A stretch of DNA of 64,000 nucleotides from Candidatus Tokpelaia sp. (GTDB lineage: Bacteria > Pseudomonadota > Alphaproteobacteria > Rhizobiales > Rhizobiaceae): assembly GCF_008636115.1 (NCBI RefSeq), contig NZ_QLZD01000031.1, forward strand, positions 124,001-188,000, given 5' to 3'. Position 1 is the first letter of the stretch; every line of letters begins with the position of its first letter. Positions 11,132-21,598 of this stretch are shown here, one piece after another. Below the pieces are notes generated by a model. That model saw only the letters and a list, made by a program, of their open reading frames with translations. It ran no database searches and had not been told where the DNA came from. Position numbers and translations under genes: made by a program.

Positions 11132-11220
11132 AAGCCGGCTTTCGCCGACAAACTCCCCCACATGCCGGCTTTCGGCGGCAAACCCCTCTACAAGCCGGCT
11201 GTCGCCGGCCGGCGCCGGCA
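11132..11220. repeat. Three 30-bp tandem repeats between hslV and coaA
   Basis: GCCGGCT recurs at 11134, 11164 and 11194, each followed by a TCGCCG-like segment and, in the first two, by CAAACTCC/CAAACCCC. The period is exactly 30 bp. It sits inside the 374-bp hslV-coaA divergent intergenic region. The frame is open through it, but the coaA start is much further downstream, so it is probably non-coding. Confidence 0.6.
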
Positions 11221-11403
11221 ATCCTGCTCTATTTAGGTATTTTTTCGGCAAAACTCAAGCTTTGCTGTTTTTTCTTGCGTCTGGCTGTGCTAAGAATCTC
11301 AAAGCCTGCCGCAAATTGCCATCTCAGTGACAAATGCGGCAAACAGGGCAATATTGCAATTTACGGGATATATCTGCACCCGGCTCAGAAAGATTATCCG
11401 CTC

Positions 11404-12420
11404 ATGACAATAGCCGCTTCAGCGCAAAAGCAGGCCGGGCGCCGCAAAAATCATTCTCCCGGCGGCTATCACAGCAAATATTTGCCTTTTAGCCTGTTTA
11501 CGGCAGCAGAATGGGCGCAATTTCGCGGTCAGGCGCCGTTAAACCTCAGCTTTGATGAAATCAAGCGCCTGCGCTCTCTCGGCGACCCGCTGGATATTGA
11601 TGAGGCAGAACGCATTTACCTGCCGCTGCTGCGACTTATCTCCTGCTATATAGAAGCAAGCCACCTGTTGCAATATGAGCGCCGCCGCTTTCTGCACCAG
11701 GCGGCTTTGCCTCCTCGGCCCGGCACAATGCCTCCCTTTATTATTGGCATTGCCGGTTCTGTCGCCGTGGGGAAATCTACCACAGCCCGCATTTTACAGG
11801 AATTATTGCAGCGCAATCCCGCCTGCCCCAAGGTAGATTTAGTGACCACAGACGGTTTTTTATACCCTAATGCCGTTTTGCGGGCGCAGGGCAAAATGCA
11901 GCGCAAGGGTTTTCCTGAAAGTTATGATACCAAAAAGCTGCTGCAATTTCTCTCTGCGGTCAAAAGCGGCGTTTGCCGTGTGCCGGCGCCGCTTTATTCG
12001 CATTTGACTTATGATATTGTCAAAGAGGAACGACAAATTATTGACAGGCCCGATATTTTGATAATAGAAGGCGTCAATGTGTTGCAGGTCAATACTTTGC
12101 TGGGGCGCGGCCTGCCTTTTGTTTCTGATTTTTTTGATTTTTCCATTTATATTGATGCTGAGCCACAAACAATTTACCAATGGTATATTGATCGTTTTAA
12201 AAGCCTGCGGCAGACAGCCTTTCAAAACCCGCAATCTTATTTCCGCGAATTTGCCGCCATGCCGGAAAAAGAGGCCCTGGCTATTGCCGGCAATTTGTGG
12301 AAAACGATAAATCTGCCTAATCTGGAGCAAAATATTTTGCCGACAAGCCCGCGCGCCGACCTTATTTTGCATAAAGGAGCCAATCATCTGGTTGAAACTG
12401 TCGCTTTGCGCAAATTATAG
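11404..12420 (+). CDS. coaA: Pantothenate kinase, type I
   Basis: Phosphorylates pantothenate, the first step of coenzyme A synthesis. The 338-residue product has the CoaA P-loop GSVAVGKST at 119-127 region, [17 protein letters not shown] and the YSHLTYD block that recognises pantothenate. The reading frame is open from 10993, but the ATG at 11404 starts a sequence of normal CoaA length; upstream codons run through the 30-bp repeats. It lies divergent from hslVU, as in other Rhizobiales. Confidence 0.95.
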   Translation: MTIAASAQKQAGRRKNHSPGGYHSKYLPFSLFTAAEWAQFRGQAPLNLSFDEIKRLRSLGDPLDIDEAERIYLPLLRLISCYIEASHLLQYERRRFLHQAALPPRPGTMPPFIIGIAGSVAVGKSTTARILQELLQRNPACPKVDLVTTDGFLYPNAVLRAQGKMQRKGFPESYDTKKLLQFLSAVKSGVCRVPAPLYSHLTYDIVKEERQIIDRPDILIIEGVNVLQVNTLLGRGLPFVSDFFDFSIYIDAEPQTIYQWYIDRFKSLRQTAFQNPQSYFREFAAMPEKEALAIAGNLWKTINLPNLEQNILPTSPRADLILHKGANHLVETVALRKL

Positions 12421-12569
12421 CCTGCTTTATCAAGACAGATTACAGTGCTGCCGGCCAAATGACCCGGCCTAAGCGCCTTTGGCTGCCTGACAGCCTGTTG
12501 GTGCGCGGCAAAAGCCCTAGGCCGGCGCAATTTTGGCTATCACATATTGACGATAAGGGGAGTTTTCCG

Positions 12570-13553
12570 ATGAATAAGCGTAAAACCCGGCAACCGGCTT
12601 TGGCACTGCCTGCCAATCCGCTGGAAAGTAACCCGCCGGATCCGCGGCTTAATGCCTGGCGCCGCGATTTGGCGAATAAAGATTTGCAGGGTAAAGTGGC
12701 AGCGCAATATTTTGTCCAGGGGGTAAAAACCCGTATTGTCGTGCCTGTCGCCAATATTTACTGGCAACCGCCGCAAAAAAACCGGCAAAAAACCGGCAGA
12801 AAGCAAGAGAGTGCCGGTAGCGGGCCGGCTCTTCCCGGAGCTGTAACACAGTTGCTTTACGGCGCGGAAGTTCTGGTTTTTGAGCGCCGCCGCGGCTATG
12901 CTTGGGTGCAGGCGGCAAATGATTCTTATGTCGGTTATGTTGAAGAAAAGGCGCTGGCAGCCAAAACCACCCGGCCGGAGGAAAAACCGACTCACAGACT
13001 GGTTGTGCCGCGCAGCTTTTTATATTCTAAAGCAGATATGCACGCCGCGCCGACTCAGGTTTTATCCATGGGCAGTGTTTTATCTATTATTGGTGAAGAA
13101 GAGCGGCGCGGCACAGATTATGCTTTGCTGGAATCAGGTGAAGCAATTATTGCCGGCCATATCCGGAAACTGGATTATTTCGCCGAAGATTATGTTACTA
13201 TAGCAGAAACATTGCTGCATACCCCCTATCTTTGGGGCGGCACTTCCGCTTTTGGCCTTGATTGCTCCGGCCTGGTGCAGCTGGCTCTGCATATGACCGG
13301 GCGGCGTGTTTTGCGCGATAGCGATATGCAGGCTGCCACTATCGGCACAGTGCTAACAAATGCGCATAATTCAGGCAAATTACAGCGCGGCGATCTGGTA
13401 TTCTGGCGCGGCCATGTTGCCATTTTGCGCGATAAACAGCATATTATTCATGCCAGTGGCGCTTCCATGACTGTGTGTATCGAATCTTTACAACGGGCTA
13501 TAGCCCGTATCGCCCCTTTATATGGCGAACCTCTTCTTTATCGCCGCCCGTGA
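12570..13553 (+). CDS. NlpC/P60 peptidoglycan endopeptidase with SH3 domains
   Basis: Predicted gamma-D-Glu-diaminoacid endopeptidase (DL-endopeptidase) of cell-wall turnover. The C-terminal NlpC/P60 domain shows C232 in the FGLDCSGLVQLA motif, H282 in WRGHVAIL and H294 in IIHASG. The N-terminal part contains two SH3-like segments, around GAEVLVFERRRGYAWVQA and the RSFLYSKADMHAAPTQVLSMGS region. The chosen ATG at 12570 has a strong AAGGGGAG site; earlier in-frame codons do not. No signal peptide is evident, so export is uncertain. Length is 327 residues. Confidence 0.92.
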   Translation: MNKRKTRQPALALPANPLESNPPDPRLNAWRRDLANKDLQGKVAAQYFVQGVKTRIVVPVANIYWQPPQKNRQKTGRKQESAGSGPALPGAVTQLLYGAEVLVFERRRGYAWVQAANDSYVGYVEEKALAAKTTRPEEKPTHRLVVPRSFLYSKADMHAAPTQVLSMGSVLSIIGEEERRGTDYALLESGEAIIAGHIRKLDYFAEDYVTIAETLLHTPYLWGGTSAFGLDCSGLVQLALHMTGRRVLRDSDMQAATIGTVLTNAHNSGKLQRGDLVFWRGHVAILRDKQHIIHASGASMTVCIESLQRAIARIAPLYGEPLLYRRP

Positions 13554-13581
13554 TTTTGCCGCCGGGCCACCTCGCATAAGC

Positions 13582-13780
13582 GATAATTATCCCTGACTAT
13601 ATCTCTTACTGATTGCGGCAGCTTCTTACCTGCCGCTGTTGCCATCAAGGCCGGTTCATATGGCCTATGCAGAAAATCTGCTCTCGTCCCGCATTTCCAC
13701 TGCAAGATAATGCTCAAAAGCGGTAATTACGCCTGGCTGTATCTTACTGACTGCGGCAGCCTCCTGCCCGCTGCCGGGCA
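13582..13780. repeat. Imperfect direct repeat, about 57 bp, 140 bp apart
   Basis: The segment at 13582-13640 and the segment at 13722-13776 align with a few substitutions and one 2-bp gap; shared words include CTTACTGA and TGCGGCAGC. They lie in the gene-free stretch after the NlpC/P60 gene. The rest of 13554-14040 shows no gene that I can support. Confidence 0.5.
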
Positions 13781-14040
13781 AGATTTCGCCGGGCAAAGCC
13801 GGGGCATAATTTCTCCCCCCTTATCGCCCGCATTTTTATTGCACGGCGGAATTTTAAAAACGGCAGCGTTGAGACGCTTCCTGCTCATCTTCCATTCGCG
13901 ACCCCGGCGCCATTTGCGGTCGCGCCACTATTCTCTCAGGCAAGATATAATCAGGTATAATTAACAGCCCCATATTTGGGAAGCCTGTCATCACCTGCGG
14001 CGTAATTGCCAAAAGACGCGTAAAACTGCAAGCCGCGCAT

Positions 14041-14141
14041 TATAGCCAATCGAAAAACGCAGTCATGCCGCAATATATAGAATGCAGCCTGGCTAAAACG
14101 CACACTTATACTTATAAATTTCGTGTAGTATAGCTCATCAG
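14041..14141 (+). repeat. 66-bp-family element, locus 1, left part
   Basis: Two copies of a dispersed element beginning TATAGC are seen at 14041 (then CAATCGAAAAACGC, GTCATGCCGCAA) and at 14129 (TATAGCTCATCAGAAACCG). The second runs straight into the 28-bp array, so the array appears to have grown inside one copy of this element. The same element recurs at 34404-34682 and, inverted, at 52757-52920. Confidence 0.65.
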
Positions 14142-14640
14142 AAACCGCAGGGGCGCGCGGAGCGTGCAAACCGAAGGGGCGCGCGCAAGCCAGGCAAACC
14201 GAAGGGGCGGCGCAAGCCAGGCAAACCGAAGGGGCGCGCGCAAGCCAAGCAAACCGAAGGGGCGCGCAAGCCAGGCAAACCGAAGGGGCGCGCGCAAGCC
14301 AAGCAAACCGAAGGGGCGCGCGTAAGCCAGGCAAACCGAAGGGGCGCGCGCAAGCCAGGCAAACCGAAGGGGCGCGCGCAAGCCAGGCAAACCGAAGGGG
14401 CGCGCGCAAGCCAGGCAAACCGCAGGGGCGCGCGTAAGCCAAGCAAACCGCAGGGGCGCGCGTAAGCCAGGCAAACCGAAGGGGCGCGCGCAAGCCAGGC
14501 AAACCGAAAGGGCGCGCGTAAGCCAGGCAAACCGAAAGGGCGCGCGTAAGCCAAGCAAACCGAAGGGGCGCGCGCAAGCCAGGCAAACTGAAGGGGCGCG
14601 CGTAAGCCAGGCAAACCGAAAGGGCGCGCGTAAGCCAAGC
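14142..14640. repeat. 18-copy 28-bp tandem array
   Basis: Units begin AAACCGAAGGGG, continue through a GCGCGCG run, and end AAGCCAGGC or AAGCCAAGC. I count 18 units: fifteen of 28 bp, one of 27 and two of 26; the first is a 26-bp variant ending AGCGTGC. Substitutions (CGCAGGGG, CGAAAGGG, GTAAGCC) are shared between neighbouring units, as expected of slippage or unequal crossing-over. Because 28 is not a multiple of 3 and the minus strand lacks stops, all three minus frames are open here, which is an artefact of the repeat. The same unit occurs twice at 34683-34736. Confidence 0.95.
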
Positions 14641-14793
14641 AAAACGCGGTCAAACCGCAACATCAAGACCAGGTGGGCAAGTGGACGGCTGAGTATAGCT
14701 GACCGAAAAACGCGCTCAAGCCGCGATAATCATTCTGTCTTGCGCGATGGTGCTCCGAATATAGCTCATCGTGAAAAGAGGTGAAGTCGCTAT
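14641..14793 (+). repeat. 66-bp-family element, locus 1, right part
   Basis: Directly after the last 28-bp unit, AAAACGCGGTCAAACCGCAA gives a complete element core with the GCGGT/ACCGC dyad. Further copies start TATAGCTGACCGAAAAACGC at 14694 and TATAGCTCATCGTGAAAAG at 14760, exactly 66 bp apart. This is the same spacing as at the 34-kb locus. Confidence 0.7.
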
Positions 14794-15046
14794 CAGCTTA
14801 TAATGCGGCGGCCGCGGCAATACCCCCCCCTGCCGCCTCACTCAGGCGAAAGACAATATCCACCCTCACTGCCCGCTCGATTACAGGCAATGAGGCTGCT
14901 TCTGTCCATAAAATCGGCAATGGCGCAGCAGGAGAAAGCCGCTCTCACATTTTACCGCTTTTGGGCAAATAAAGCCTCACCGCCGCCGGGGAATTGCAGC
15001 ACAAGCATAAACGGGGCCGCAACCGGACGGATAAGAGAAACAAAAC
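14794..15046. other. Gene-free stretch before the OmpW-like gene
   Basis: Short open frames exist on the plus strand, but none has a plausible ribosome site, codon pattern or recognisable product. I see no repeats or strong hairpins until the terminator at 15047. Confidence 0.5.
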
Positions 15047-15087
15047 GCAAAAACGGCAATGCCCGCCTGAAACAGAGCATTGCCGTT
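15047..15087 (-). terminator. Intrinsic terminator of the OmpW-like gene
   Basis: AACGGCAATGC (15052-15062) and GCATTGCCGTT (15077-15087) form an 11-bp perfect stem. On the minus strand it is followed by a TTTTTGCGTTTTG tract, and it sits about 60 bp after the stop codon of the porin gene. Confidence 0.8.
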
Positions 15088-15148
15088 CCCCTCTCTTGGA
15101 CGGAAGCGCGAGAAAACCCGTGCTTACCCCAGCCCGCCCCGCAATTTA

Positions 15149-15889
15149 TCAGAAACGATAAGTAATACCGGCGCCCAGCAACCATGGGTCAAGCTTGGCA
15201 CGGCCGGTAATGCGTGTGCCGTCTCCGGCAGCACCCAAAATTGTATTGCCTTTCAGCCTGGCATGGTAAGATGTATTGAGCCACAATTTCTTGGCATCAA
15301 TATTAAAGCCCCAATGCTTGGTGAACATATAGTCAACACCAAACTGCAAAGCCCCGCCCCATGTGCCGTCTACTGTCACATTATCCAGCGCCCAGTTACC
15401 TTCATTATAGAAGAAAGTATAATTAACGCCGCCGCCAATATAAGGCTGGAATTTGCCAAAATTGGTTATGTGATATTGCAGGGTCAAAGTGGGCGGCAAG
15501 ATCCAGGTTTTGCCCAGCCGGCGCCCCAGACCCAGGCTTTTCATGGTTGCGCCCTTGCCGCTGATTTTCGTGCGGGTTGTGCCCAGAATAAGCTCGGCAG
15601 CAATGTTTTTGGTAAAGAAATAGCTGAAATCCACCTCTGGCGTTACACTATTGGAAAAGCCAAGGCCGGTATCGGCCAGTTTGCCCAGACCGGCAGCGTG
15701 AACAGAGCCGCCGTCTTTCGGTATTACGGTCAGAACGCGAGCACGAACCTGCCACGGCCCCGCCCGTTCTTCAATTCTTGGAGCAGCATAAGGCCGCTCT
15801 GTCACTATATCTGCCGCCTGAGCCGCAGATGACAGACTCAAAAACGCTATTGCGCAGGAAATGGCAGATTTTTTGGCCGGAAATTGCAT
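15149..15889 (-). CDS. OmpW-family outer membrane protein
   Basis: A 246-residue beta-barrel protein with an N-terminal signal peptide (cleavage probable after SSAAQAA). It has the OmpW pattern: GPWQVRARVLTVIPKDGG near the mature start, alternating hydrophobic strands, TLQYHITNFGKFQPYIGGGVNYTFFYNE, a WGFNIDAKKLWLNT strand, and the C-terminal GAGITYRF ending in Phe for BAM-mediated insertion. OmpW proteins form narrow channels for small hydrophobic solutes. The chosen ATG at 15889 has an AGAGGG site upstream. Confidence 0.92.
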   Translation of the reverse strand: MQFPAKKSAISCAIAFLSLSSAAQAADIVTERPYAAPRIEERAGPWQVRARVLTVIPKDGGSVHAAGLGKLADTGLGFSNSVTPEVDFSYFFTKNIAAELILGTTRTKISGKGATMKSLGLGRRLGKTWILPPTLTLQYHITNFGKFQPYIGGGVNYTFFYNEGNWALDNVTVDGTWGGALQFGVDYMFTKHWGFNIDAKKLWLNTSYHARLKGNTILGAAGDGTRITGRAKLDPWLLGAGITYRF

Positions 15890-16534
15890 CAGATTACCCT
15901 CTTCTCCCGAAATATTGCATAAAAGCATGCCAGATAAATATGTGAATTTGTCTTGAATATTAGATTTTTGCCCTTTGTCAACACTGAATTGCCATAATTT
16001 GAAGCAGTCCACAGCACACTTTTGCGGACAGTGTCAAAAAAACAACACTTGTATGGCGGCAAAGCGTGATCGCAATAGCCTGAAATATTCCAGGCGATAA
16101 AACGCGCACCGACACAATCAAATCAATAGGAAAGGGAATCAATAAAAACCAGACAAATTTTTTCTCTTTGCAGGATAAATAGGCGGCAAAGTGACAGGAG
16201 AAAGCGCGGCCGGCGATTTTATTGCCTGAGTGTGGCTTTTCGGCCATAAAGCTGCCCCACCGGGGGGAGCATAGCCAGGCAGAAAAAAGGCGGGCGGCCC
16301 AAAGGCACACCCGCCACCGAAGCAGGCGGGAGGGGGAGGGGAGAATCGCCTGCTTCGATTTGTGAAAAGAATGTCACCGGCTTCAGGCAGATGAAACCTG
16401 CCTGAAAAGAGTAATCACCTTCCCCTGTTCAATATTCCGCCGGCAGCCGCATAATAGCGGCAGCACTATTCTGGCGTAAAATAAACTATTTCCGGTAAAT
16501 TTACACTTGCTTTTATGCGTAAATTCACAGATTT
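15890..16534. other. Intergenic region with two perfect hairpins
   Basis: There is no convincing gene in these 645 bp. Two inverted repeats stand out near the katA 3' side: CGAAGCAGGCG/CGCCTGCTTCG (16319-16329 with 16347-16357, 17-nt loop), and TTCAGGCAG/CTGCCTGAA (16382-16390 with 16398-16406, 7-nt loop). Neither is followed by a T-run, so they may be protein-dependent terminators or mRNA 3'-end stabilisers for katA. Confidence 0.5.
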
Positions 16535-18043
16535 TTATAAATCATTACGCTTGCCGCCGAAATTATATTTATCCTTAAGCGCCGCGCGCACACCTTGCTC
16601 ATAGGCTTTATCCACTTTGGCATAATGGCCGAGCTGGCGCTCAATAATAAAATCCGGCACGCCTTTCATGGCATCGGCGGTATTATTATAGAGCCGCTCT
16701 TTTTCACCTTTATCAAAGACATGAAACAAAGCGCGCACCTGAAAATAATCATCATCACCCCGACCCTGATGGTCATAACGGGCAGCATCGCCGCAAATAC
16801 GCAAAGGCGGCTCCTGCGCGCTTTTATCTTCAAAAGCGCCGTTAAAGGAATTCGGCTCATAATAGGCATTGACATTGCCGCCAAGCTGATTGCCGCCAAC
16901 TGTGTTCATCTCCCCGTCACGGTGATAATTATGCACCGGGCAGCGCGGTTGATTAACCGGAATATGCTCATAATTGCCGCCCAGACGATAGCGATGCGCA
17001 TCAGCATAAGAAAAAACGCGCGCCTGCAACATTTTATCCGGCGACCAGCTAATGCCGGGCACAATATTGGAGGGCGAAAACGCCGCCTGCTCTATCTCGG
17101 CAAAATAATCGTCCACATTATGATTAAGCTCAAAATAACCGACATCAATCAACGGATAATCGGCATGATACCAGACTTTGGTCAAATCAAACGGGTTAAA
17201 GGCCAGGTTTTCGGCCTCTTTCTCCGGCATAATCTGAATCTGGAACTTCCAGCGCGGGAATTTTTTGCTCTCAATAGTGTTGAACAAGGCTTCCTGAAAA
17301 CTCTCACGGCTGCCGGCAATAATTTCAGCCGCTTCTTCATTGGTATGGAATTTTACCCCCTGCTCGGTTTTGAAGTGAAATTTCACCCAATAGCGCTCAC
17401 CTTTCTCATTCCATAAAGAATATGTGTGCGAGCCGTAACCGTTCATGTGCATAGGGTCAGTCGGCAGGCCGCGATCCCCCATTAAATAGGTGACCTGGTG
17501 CAAACTTTCCGGCGACAGCGACCAGAAATCCCACATAGCTGTATTAGAGCGCAAATGCGTGCGCGGGTGGCGCTTTTGCGTATGAATAAAATCAGGGAAT
17601 TTATAGCCGTCACGGACAAAGAAGATCGGCGTATTATTGCCGACCAGATCCCAATTCCCCTCTTCCGTATAAAATTTCAGCGAAAAGCCGCGCACATCAC
17701 GCTCGGCATCGGCAGCGCCCAGCTCGCCGGCAACAGTGGAAAAGCGCGCCAGCATTGGCGTTACCGCGCCTTTTTTCAGCACTTTGGCTTTGGTATAGCG
17801 GCCAATATCATGGGTAATATGCAGCTTGCCGCGCGCGCCCCAGCCCTTGGCATGCACTGTGCGCTCGGGGATACGCTCGCGGTTTTGATGCGCCAGTTTT
17901 TCCAGCAACTGATAATCCTGCACCAATACCGAACCGCGCACACCGGCAGTCAGCGAATCCTGATTATTCGGCCAGGGGGAACCTGCTGTTGTTGTCAATA
18001 CCGGGCGTTTTGCTTTTGCTTCAGTCATCTTATTATCTGTCAT
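16535..18043 (-). CDS. katA: Catalase, monofunctional haem type
   Basis: Decomposes hydrogen peroxide. The 502-residue protein is a small-subunit catalase: catalytic H64 in [12 protein letters not shown], the conserved Asn in [11 protein letters not shown], and the haem-ligand Tyr in [19 protein letters not shown]-type pocket residues follow. The start at 18043 has a GGAGGAAAGGCG ribosome site; the frame is open further upstream without one. It is divergent from gshA across an AT-rich 326-bp region. Confidence 0.96.
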   Translation of the reverse strand: MTDNKMTEAKAKRPVLTTTAGSPWPNNQDSLTAGVRGSVLVQDYQLLEKLAHQNRERIPERTVHAKGWGARGKLHITHDIGRYTKAKVLKKGAVTPMLARFSTVAGELGAADAERDVRGFSLKFYTEEGNWDLVGNNTPIFFVRDGYKFPDFIHTQKRHPRTHLRSNTAMWDFWSLSPESLHQVTYLMGDRGLPTDPMHMNGYGSHTYSLWNEKGERYWVKFHFKTEQGVKFHTNEEAAEIIAGSRESFQEALFNTIESKKFPRWKFQIQIMPEKEAENLAFNPFDLTKVWYHADYPLIDVGYFELNHNVDDYFAEIEQAAFSPSNIVPGISWSPDKMLQARVFSYADAHRYRLGGNYEHIPVNQPRCPVHNYHRDGEMNTVGGNQLGGNVNAYYEPNSFNGAFEDKSAQEPPLRICGDAARYDHQGRGDDDYFQVRALFHVFDKGEKERLYNNTADAMKGVPDFIIERQLGHYAKVDKAYEQGVRAALKDKYNFGGKRNDL

Positions 18044-18174
18044 CGCCTTTCCTCCGCTCTGTCCGGCTTCGGCATAAAATACCGGCCGCCGGGGTGATTT
18101 TTTGCAGGAAAACAGCTTTTTTTGTGCCTGCTCTCCCTTCCCTTGCAAATGTCAGCCTAATCCTGTTTTCTTAT

Positions 18175-18190
18175 AATGTAAAATTACATT
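18175..18190. promoter_or_regulatory. Palindrome in the katA-gshA divergent promoter region
   Basis: AATGTAA-AA-TTACATT is a perfect 7-bp dyad, about 130 bp upstream of the katA start and 180 bp upstream of gshA, within a strongly AT-rich segment (18165-18225). Its form suits a dimeric regulator, but I cannot name one. The remainder of 18044-18369 shows no gene. Confidence 0.35.
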
Positions 18191-18369
18191 TTTATTATAT
18201 ACCAATAGTAAAATATTATATATAGGCAAAACCTCCCAATTAGGACAGCACAGCCGCAAATTTTGGCGAAAGGCTTGCATATTGGGAAAAAAATTCTACC
18301 ATAGACGAGGGAGGATAAAGCAGGCCTGGCAAAACCTGCCGGCACTATTTTGGCATAGTCAGGATATTT

Positions 18370-19761
18370 ATGGCACGGGACATAATAGATAACAGGCCGA
18401 TTGACGGTTTGGGTGATTTGGTTGCTTATCTCTCCGGCGGCGGCAAAGCAAAAACCGCATGGCGTATCGGCACGGAGCATGAAAAATTTCCCTTTTATCG
18501 CGAGGGCAATCGCCCTGTTCCTTATGGCGGGGCCAAGGGTATTCGCGCTTTGCTGCAAGGCATGCAGGCCGCGCTGGGCTGGGAGCCGATTATTGATGCC
18601 GGCCGGATTGTCGGCCTCTTTGACCCCGCCGGGCGCGGTGCCATTTCGCTGGAGCCGGGCGGGCAATTTGAGCTTTCAGGCGCGCCTTTGCAAAATGTCC
18701 ACCAGACCTGCCGTGAAGTGCAGTCTCATCTGGCGCAGTTGCAGCATATTGCCGAGCCGATAGGTATCGGCTTTCTGGGGGTGGGAGCAAGCCCGGCCTG
18801 GAGCCTGACGCAAACGCCGCATATGCCCAAATCCCGCTATAAACTTATGGCAGATTATATGCCGAAAATGGGGAAAAGCGGGCTTGATATGATGTTTCGC
18901 ACCGCCACTGTGCAGGTGAATCTGGATTTTGCCGATGAGGCCGATATGCGCCGCAAAATGCAGGTGGCGATGAAATTGCAGCCTTTGGCCACGGCTTTAT
19001 TTGCCTCTTCCCCCTTTCGTCAGGGCAGGCCCTGCGGCCTCTTATCCTGGCGTTCGGAAATCTGGCGCAATACAGACAAGAATCGTACCGGGCTCTTGCC
19101 CTTTATTTTTTCTCCCTCTTTCGGCTTTGCCGATTATGTCGATTGGGCGCTCAATATTCCGATGTATTTTGTTTTGCGCCGCGGGCATTATTACAACGCC
19201 ACCAATGCCAGTTTTCGCCAGTTTTTAAACGGCGCTCTGCGCCGCGAGCTGACAAAAGAATTTTCTGCCAAAGAGGCTGAGCCGGTAATGAGTGACTGGA
19301 TCAATCATTTATCCACTTTGTTCCCGGAAGTGCGGCTGAAGCGTTTTCTGGAAATGCGCGGCGCCGATGGCAGCCCGCAGCGCAATCTTTGCGCCCTGCC
19401 GGCTTTCTGGGCCGGCCTGCTTTATGATGATACGGCGCTCAGTGAGGCCGAGGCTTTGACCCGCGACTGGTCGTATGAGGAAGTGCTGGCTGTGCGCAAT
19501 AGCGTGCCGCAACTGGCCTTAAAGACCGGGTTTCGACGCACTGATTTGCAGAAACTGGCTGGAAAAGTGCTGAAAATCGCCCGCAAAGGCTTGAAGAATC
19601 GGGCGCAATTTAACCAGACCGGCGCTGATGAAAGCTGTTTCCTCGCCCCGCTGGAAGAAATTGTCGCCGGCGGCAAAACTGTAGCGGAGCAAATGCTGAG
19701 CCGCTATCACGGCTCGTGGGAAAATTCGGTTGCGCCGCTTTTTCACGAATATGCGTATTGA
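18370..19761 (+). CDS. gshA: Glutamate-cysteine ligase (plant/alphaproteobacterial type)
   Basis: First enzyme of glutathione synthesis, joining glutamate and cysteine with ATP. The 463-residue product matches the GCS2-like type found in Rhizobiales and plants: [11 protein letters not shown] near residue 32, [36 protein letters not shown], and [21 protein letters not shown]. It starts at the first Met, 25 bp before xseA ends the gap, so gshA and xseA are probably co-transcribed. Confidence 0.93.
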   Translation: MARDIIDNRPIDGLGDLVAYLSGGGKAKTAWRIGTEHEKFPFYREGNRPVPYGGAKGIRALLQGMQAALGWEPIIDAGRIVGLFDPAGRGAISLEPGGQFELSGAPLQNVHQTCREVQSHLAQLQHIAEPIGIGFLGVGASPAWSLTQTPHMPKSRYKLMADYMPKMGKSGLDMMFRTATVQVNLDFADEADMRRKMQVAMKLQPLATALFASSPFRQGRPCGLLSWRSEIWRNTDKNRTGLLPFIFSPSFGFADYVDWALNIPMYFVLRRGHYYNATNASFRQFLNGALRRELTKEFSAKEAEPVMSDWINHLSTLFPEVRLKRFLEMRGADGSPQRNLCALPAFWAGLLYDDTALSEAEALTRDWSYEEVLAVRNSVPQLALKTGFRRTDLQKLAGKVLKIARKGLKNRAQFNQTGADESCFLAPLEEIVAGGKTVAEQMLSRYHGSWENSVAPLFHEYAY

Positions 19762-19786
19762 TCCGGCACGTTTAAAGAGAGAGCCT

Positions 19787-21460
19787 ATGCGCAAGATGCA
19801 GCCCCAATCCAATGCGACAGAATTTACTGTATCGGAAATTTCCGGCGCTTTGCGCCAGACGATTGAAGAAACTTACGGCAATGTGCGGGTGCGGGGTGAA
19901 ATTTCCGGTTATCGCGGCCCGCATAGCTCCGGCCATGCCTATTTTGCCCTGAAAGATGATAAAGCGCGGCTGGAGGCGGTGATCTGGCGTACCGCCGTGC
20001 AAAACCTGAAATTCAAGCCGGAAGAAGGGCTTGAGGTAATAGCAGCCGGGCATTTAAGCAGCTATGCCGGCTCTTCCAAATATCAGCTTATTATTGAGCA
20101 GCTTGAGCCGGCGGGGGAAGGTGCGCTGATGGCGTTGCTGGCAGCGCGGCGGCAAAAACTGGCGCAAGAGGGCCTGTTTGATACAGAGCGCAAAAAGCCC
20201 CTGCCCTTTATGCCGCGCGTCATCGGCGTTATTACCTCGCCCACCGGGGCAGTGATTCGCGACATTATTCATCGTATCAAAGACCGTTTCCCGCTGCATA
20301 TTCTTGTTTGGCCGGTGCGGGTGCAGGGAGAAACGACAGGAGCAGAAGTCGTCGCTGCTATTCGCGGTTTTAATGCTTTGCCGGAATATTTATCCCCCCT
20401 GCTGCCTGCCAATCCGGGGACAGCACCTTTATTACCCCCGCCGCCCGGCATTTTTGCTGATGCGGCGCCGGAGCCGGAGCCTGCCTCGCCCGGCTCCCTA
20501 TTGGTGGCACCCGGCGCGCACCCGGCGACAAGAGGCAGCCCTGGTGCGGATTCTTCCTTGCGCCCGCCGCCACAGAGTATAGCGTCCAACCCGGGCGCTA
20601 TACCCCGCCCGGATTTGCTGATTATTGCCCGCGGCGGCGGCAGTCTGGAAGATTTATGGGGCTTTAATGATGAAGATCTGGTGCGCGCGGCGGCGCAATC
20701 TTCTTTGCCGATTATTTCTGCTATTGGCCATGAGACAGATTGGACATTGCTGGATTATGCCGCTGACCGGCGGGCGCCAACGCCAACCGGCGCCGCAGAA
20801 ATGGCAGTGCCGGTCAAAGCCGGGCTGGCGGCAGATCTTGCCGCCTTACAGGCACGGCTTGGCCGGGCCAACAGGCGGCTATTGCAGCAAAATCAGCAAA
20901 ATTTGCGCGCACTTTCCCGCGCTTTTCCCGGCCTTGACCGGCTGCTCTCTGAGCCGCGGCGCAAGCTTGATGATATAAGCCGCCGTCTTGGCCGGGCGCT
21001 GTTGCAGGCCGTGCAGTATAAACGCAGTATTTTTGCCGGCGCGGCGCGGCAGGTCTCTTTTTATCTTATCACGCGACCTTTGGCAGAAAAGCGGCATTTA
21101 TGCCAAAATCTGGCGGCGCGTTTGCTGCATAATTTCCGGCAATACAGGGCAATACAGCGGCAAAAACTGGCCATGCCGGCGCGGCTTTTGCACAGCCTGT
21201 CTTATGAGAATATATTGGAGCGCGGCTTTGCCCTGGTTTTTGACCAGAAGGGCGCGCTTGTCCGCCGGGTGCAGGCAGTGATACCGGGGCAGGAACTGGG
21301 CTTGCGCTTTGCTGACGGCACGGCGACAGTGGCGGCGATAACAACAAAACCGGGCGTGCAAACAGCGGAAAAACTGCCGGCAGAGATAAAGCCGCGGCAG
21401 GAAAAAAAGCCGGGCAAAAGCCGCAGCACACCTGTGTCGGAACAGGGAGATTTATTTTAA
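19787..21460 (+). CDS. xseA: Exodeoxyribonuclease VII large subunit, with insertion
   Basis: Single-strand DNA exonuclease large subunit. An OB-fold begins [31 protein letters not shown]. The catalytic core follows ([18 protein letters not shown], then [28 protein letters not shown] and [28 protein letters not shown]), then a helical region and a C-terminal [18 protein letters not shown] segment. The protein is 557 residues, longer than typical (about 450), largely because residues ~199-272 are a Pro/Ala/Gly-rich linker inserted before the RGGGSLEDL motif. The start at 19787 has an AGAGAG site; the last ~40 residues are lysine-rich. Confidence 0.93.
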   Translation: MRKMQPQSNATEFTVSEISGALRQTIEETYGNVRVRGEISGYRGPHSSGHAYFALKDDKARLEAVIWRTAVQNLKFKPEEGLEVIAAGHLSSYAGSSKYQLIIEQLEPAGEGALMALLAARRQKLAQEGLFDTERKKPLPFMPRVIGVITSPTGAVIRDIIHRIKDRFPLHILVWPVRVQGETTGAEVVAAIRGFNALPEYLSPLLPANPGTAPLLPPPPGIFADAAPEPEPASPGSLLVAPGAHPATRGSPGADSSLRPPPQSIASNPGAIPRPDLLIIARGGGSLEDLWGFNDEDLVRAAAQSSLPIISAIGHETDWTLLDYAADRRAPTPTGAAEMAVPVKAGLAADLAALQARLGRANRRLLQQNQQNLRALSRAFPGLDRLLSEPRRKLDDISRRLGRALLQAVQYKRSIFAGAARQVSFYLITRPLAEKRHLCQNLAARLLHNFRQYRAIQRQKLAMPARLLHSLSYENILERGFALVFDQKGALVRRVQAVIPGQELGLRFADGTATVAAITTKPGVQTAEKLPAEIKPRQEKKPGKSRSTPVSEQGDLF

Positions 21461-21598
21461 GCCTTTGCCTCTTTAAGCAGCTCCGCCCTCTGCTTACATA
21501 GGAGAAAAGCCCCGCCGCGGCAGGCAGCAGATTTGCCGTTATTTTGCCGCAAACCGGGTAGAAAAGACAGTAAATCGCTAAATATGGAAAGGTGTATT

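Noticed and set aside
10993-11403. N-terminal extension of CoaA
   Set aside because: The extra 137 codons run through 30-bp repeats, overlap the hslV 5' end and have no similarity to pantothenate kinases; the ATG at 11404 gives normal length.
13951-14666. Three long minus-strand open frames of 171-211 residues
   Set aside because: They are the same 28-bp repeat read in three phases, with no ribosome site; openness comes from the repeat lacking stops.
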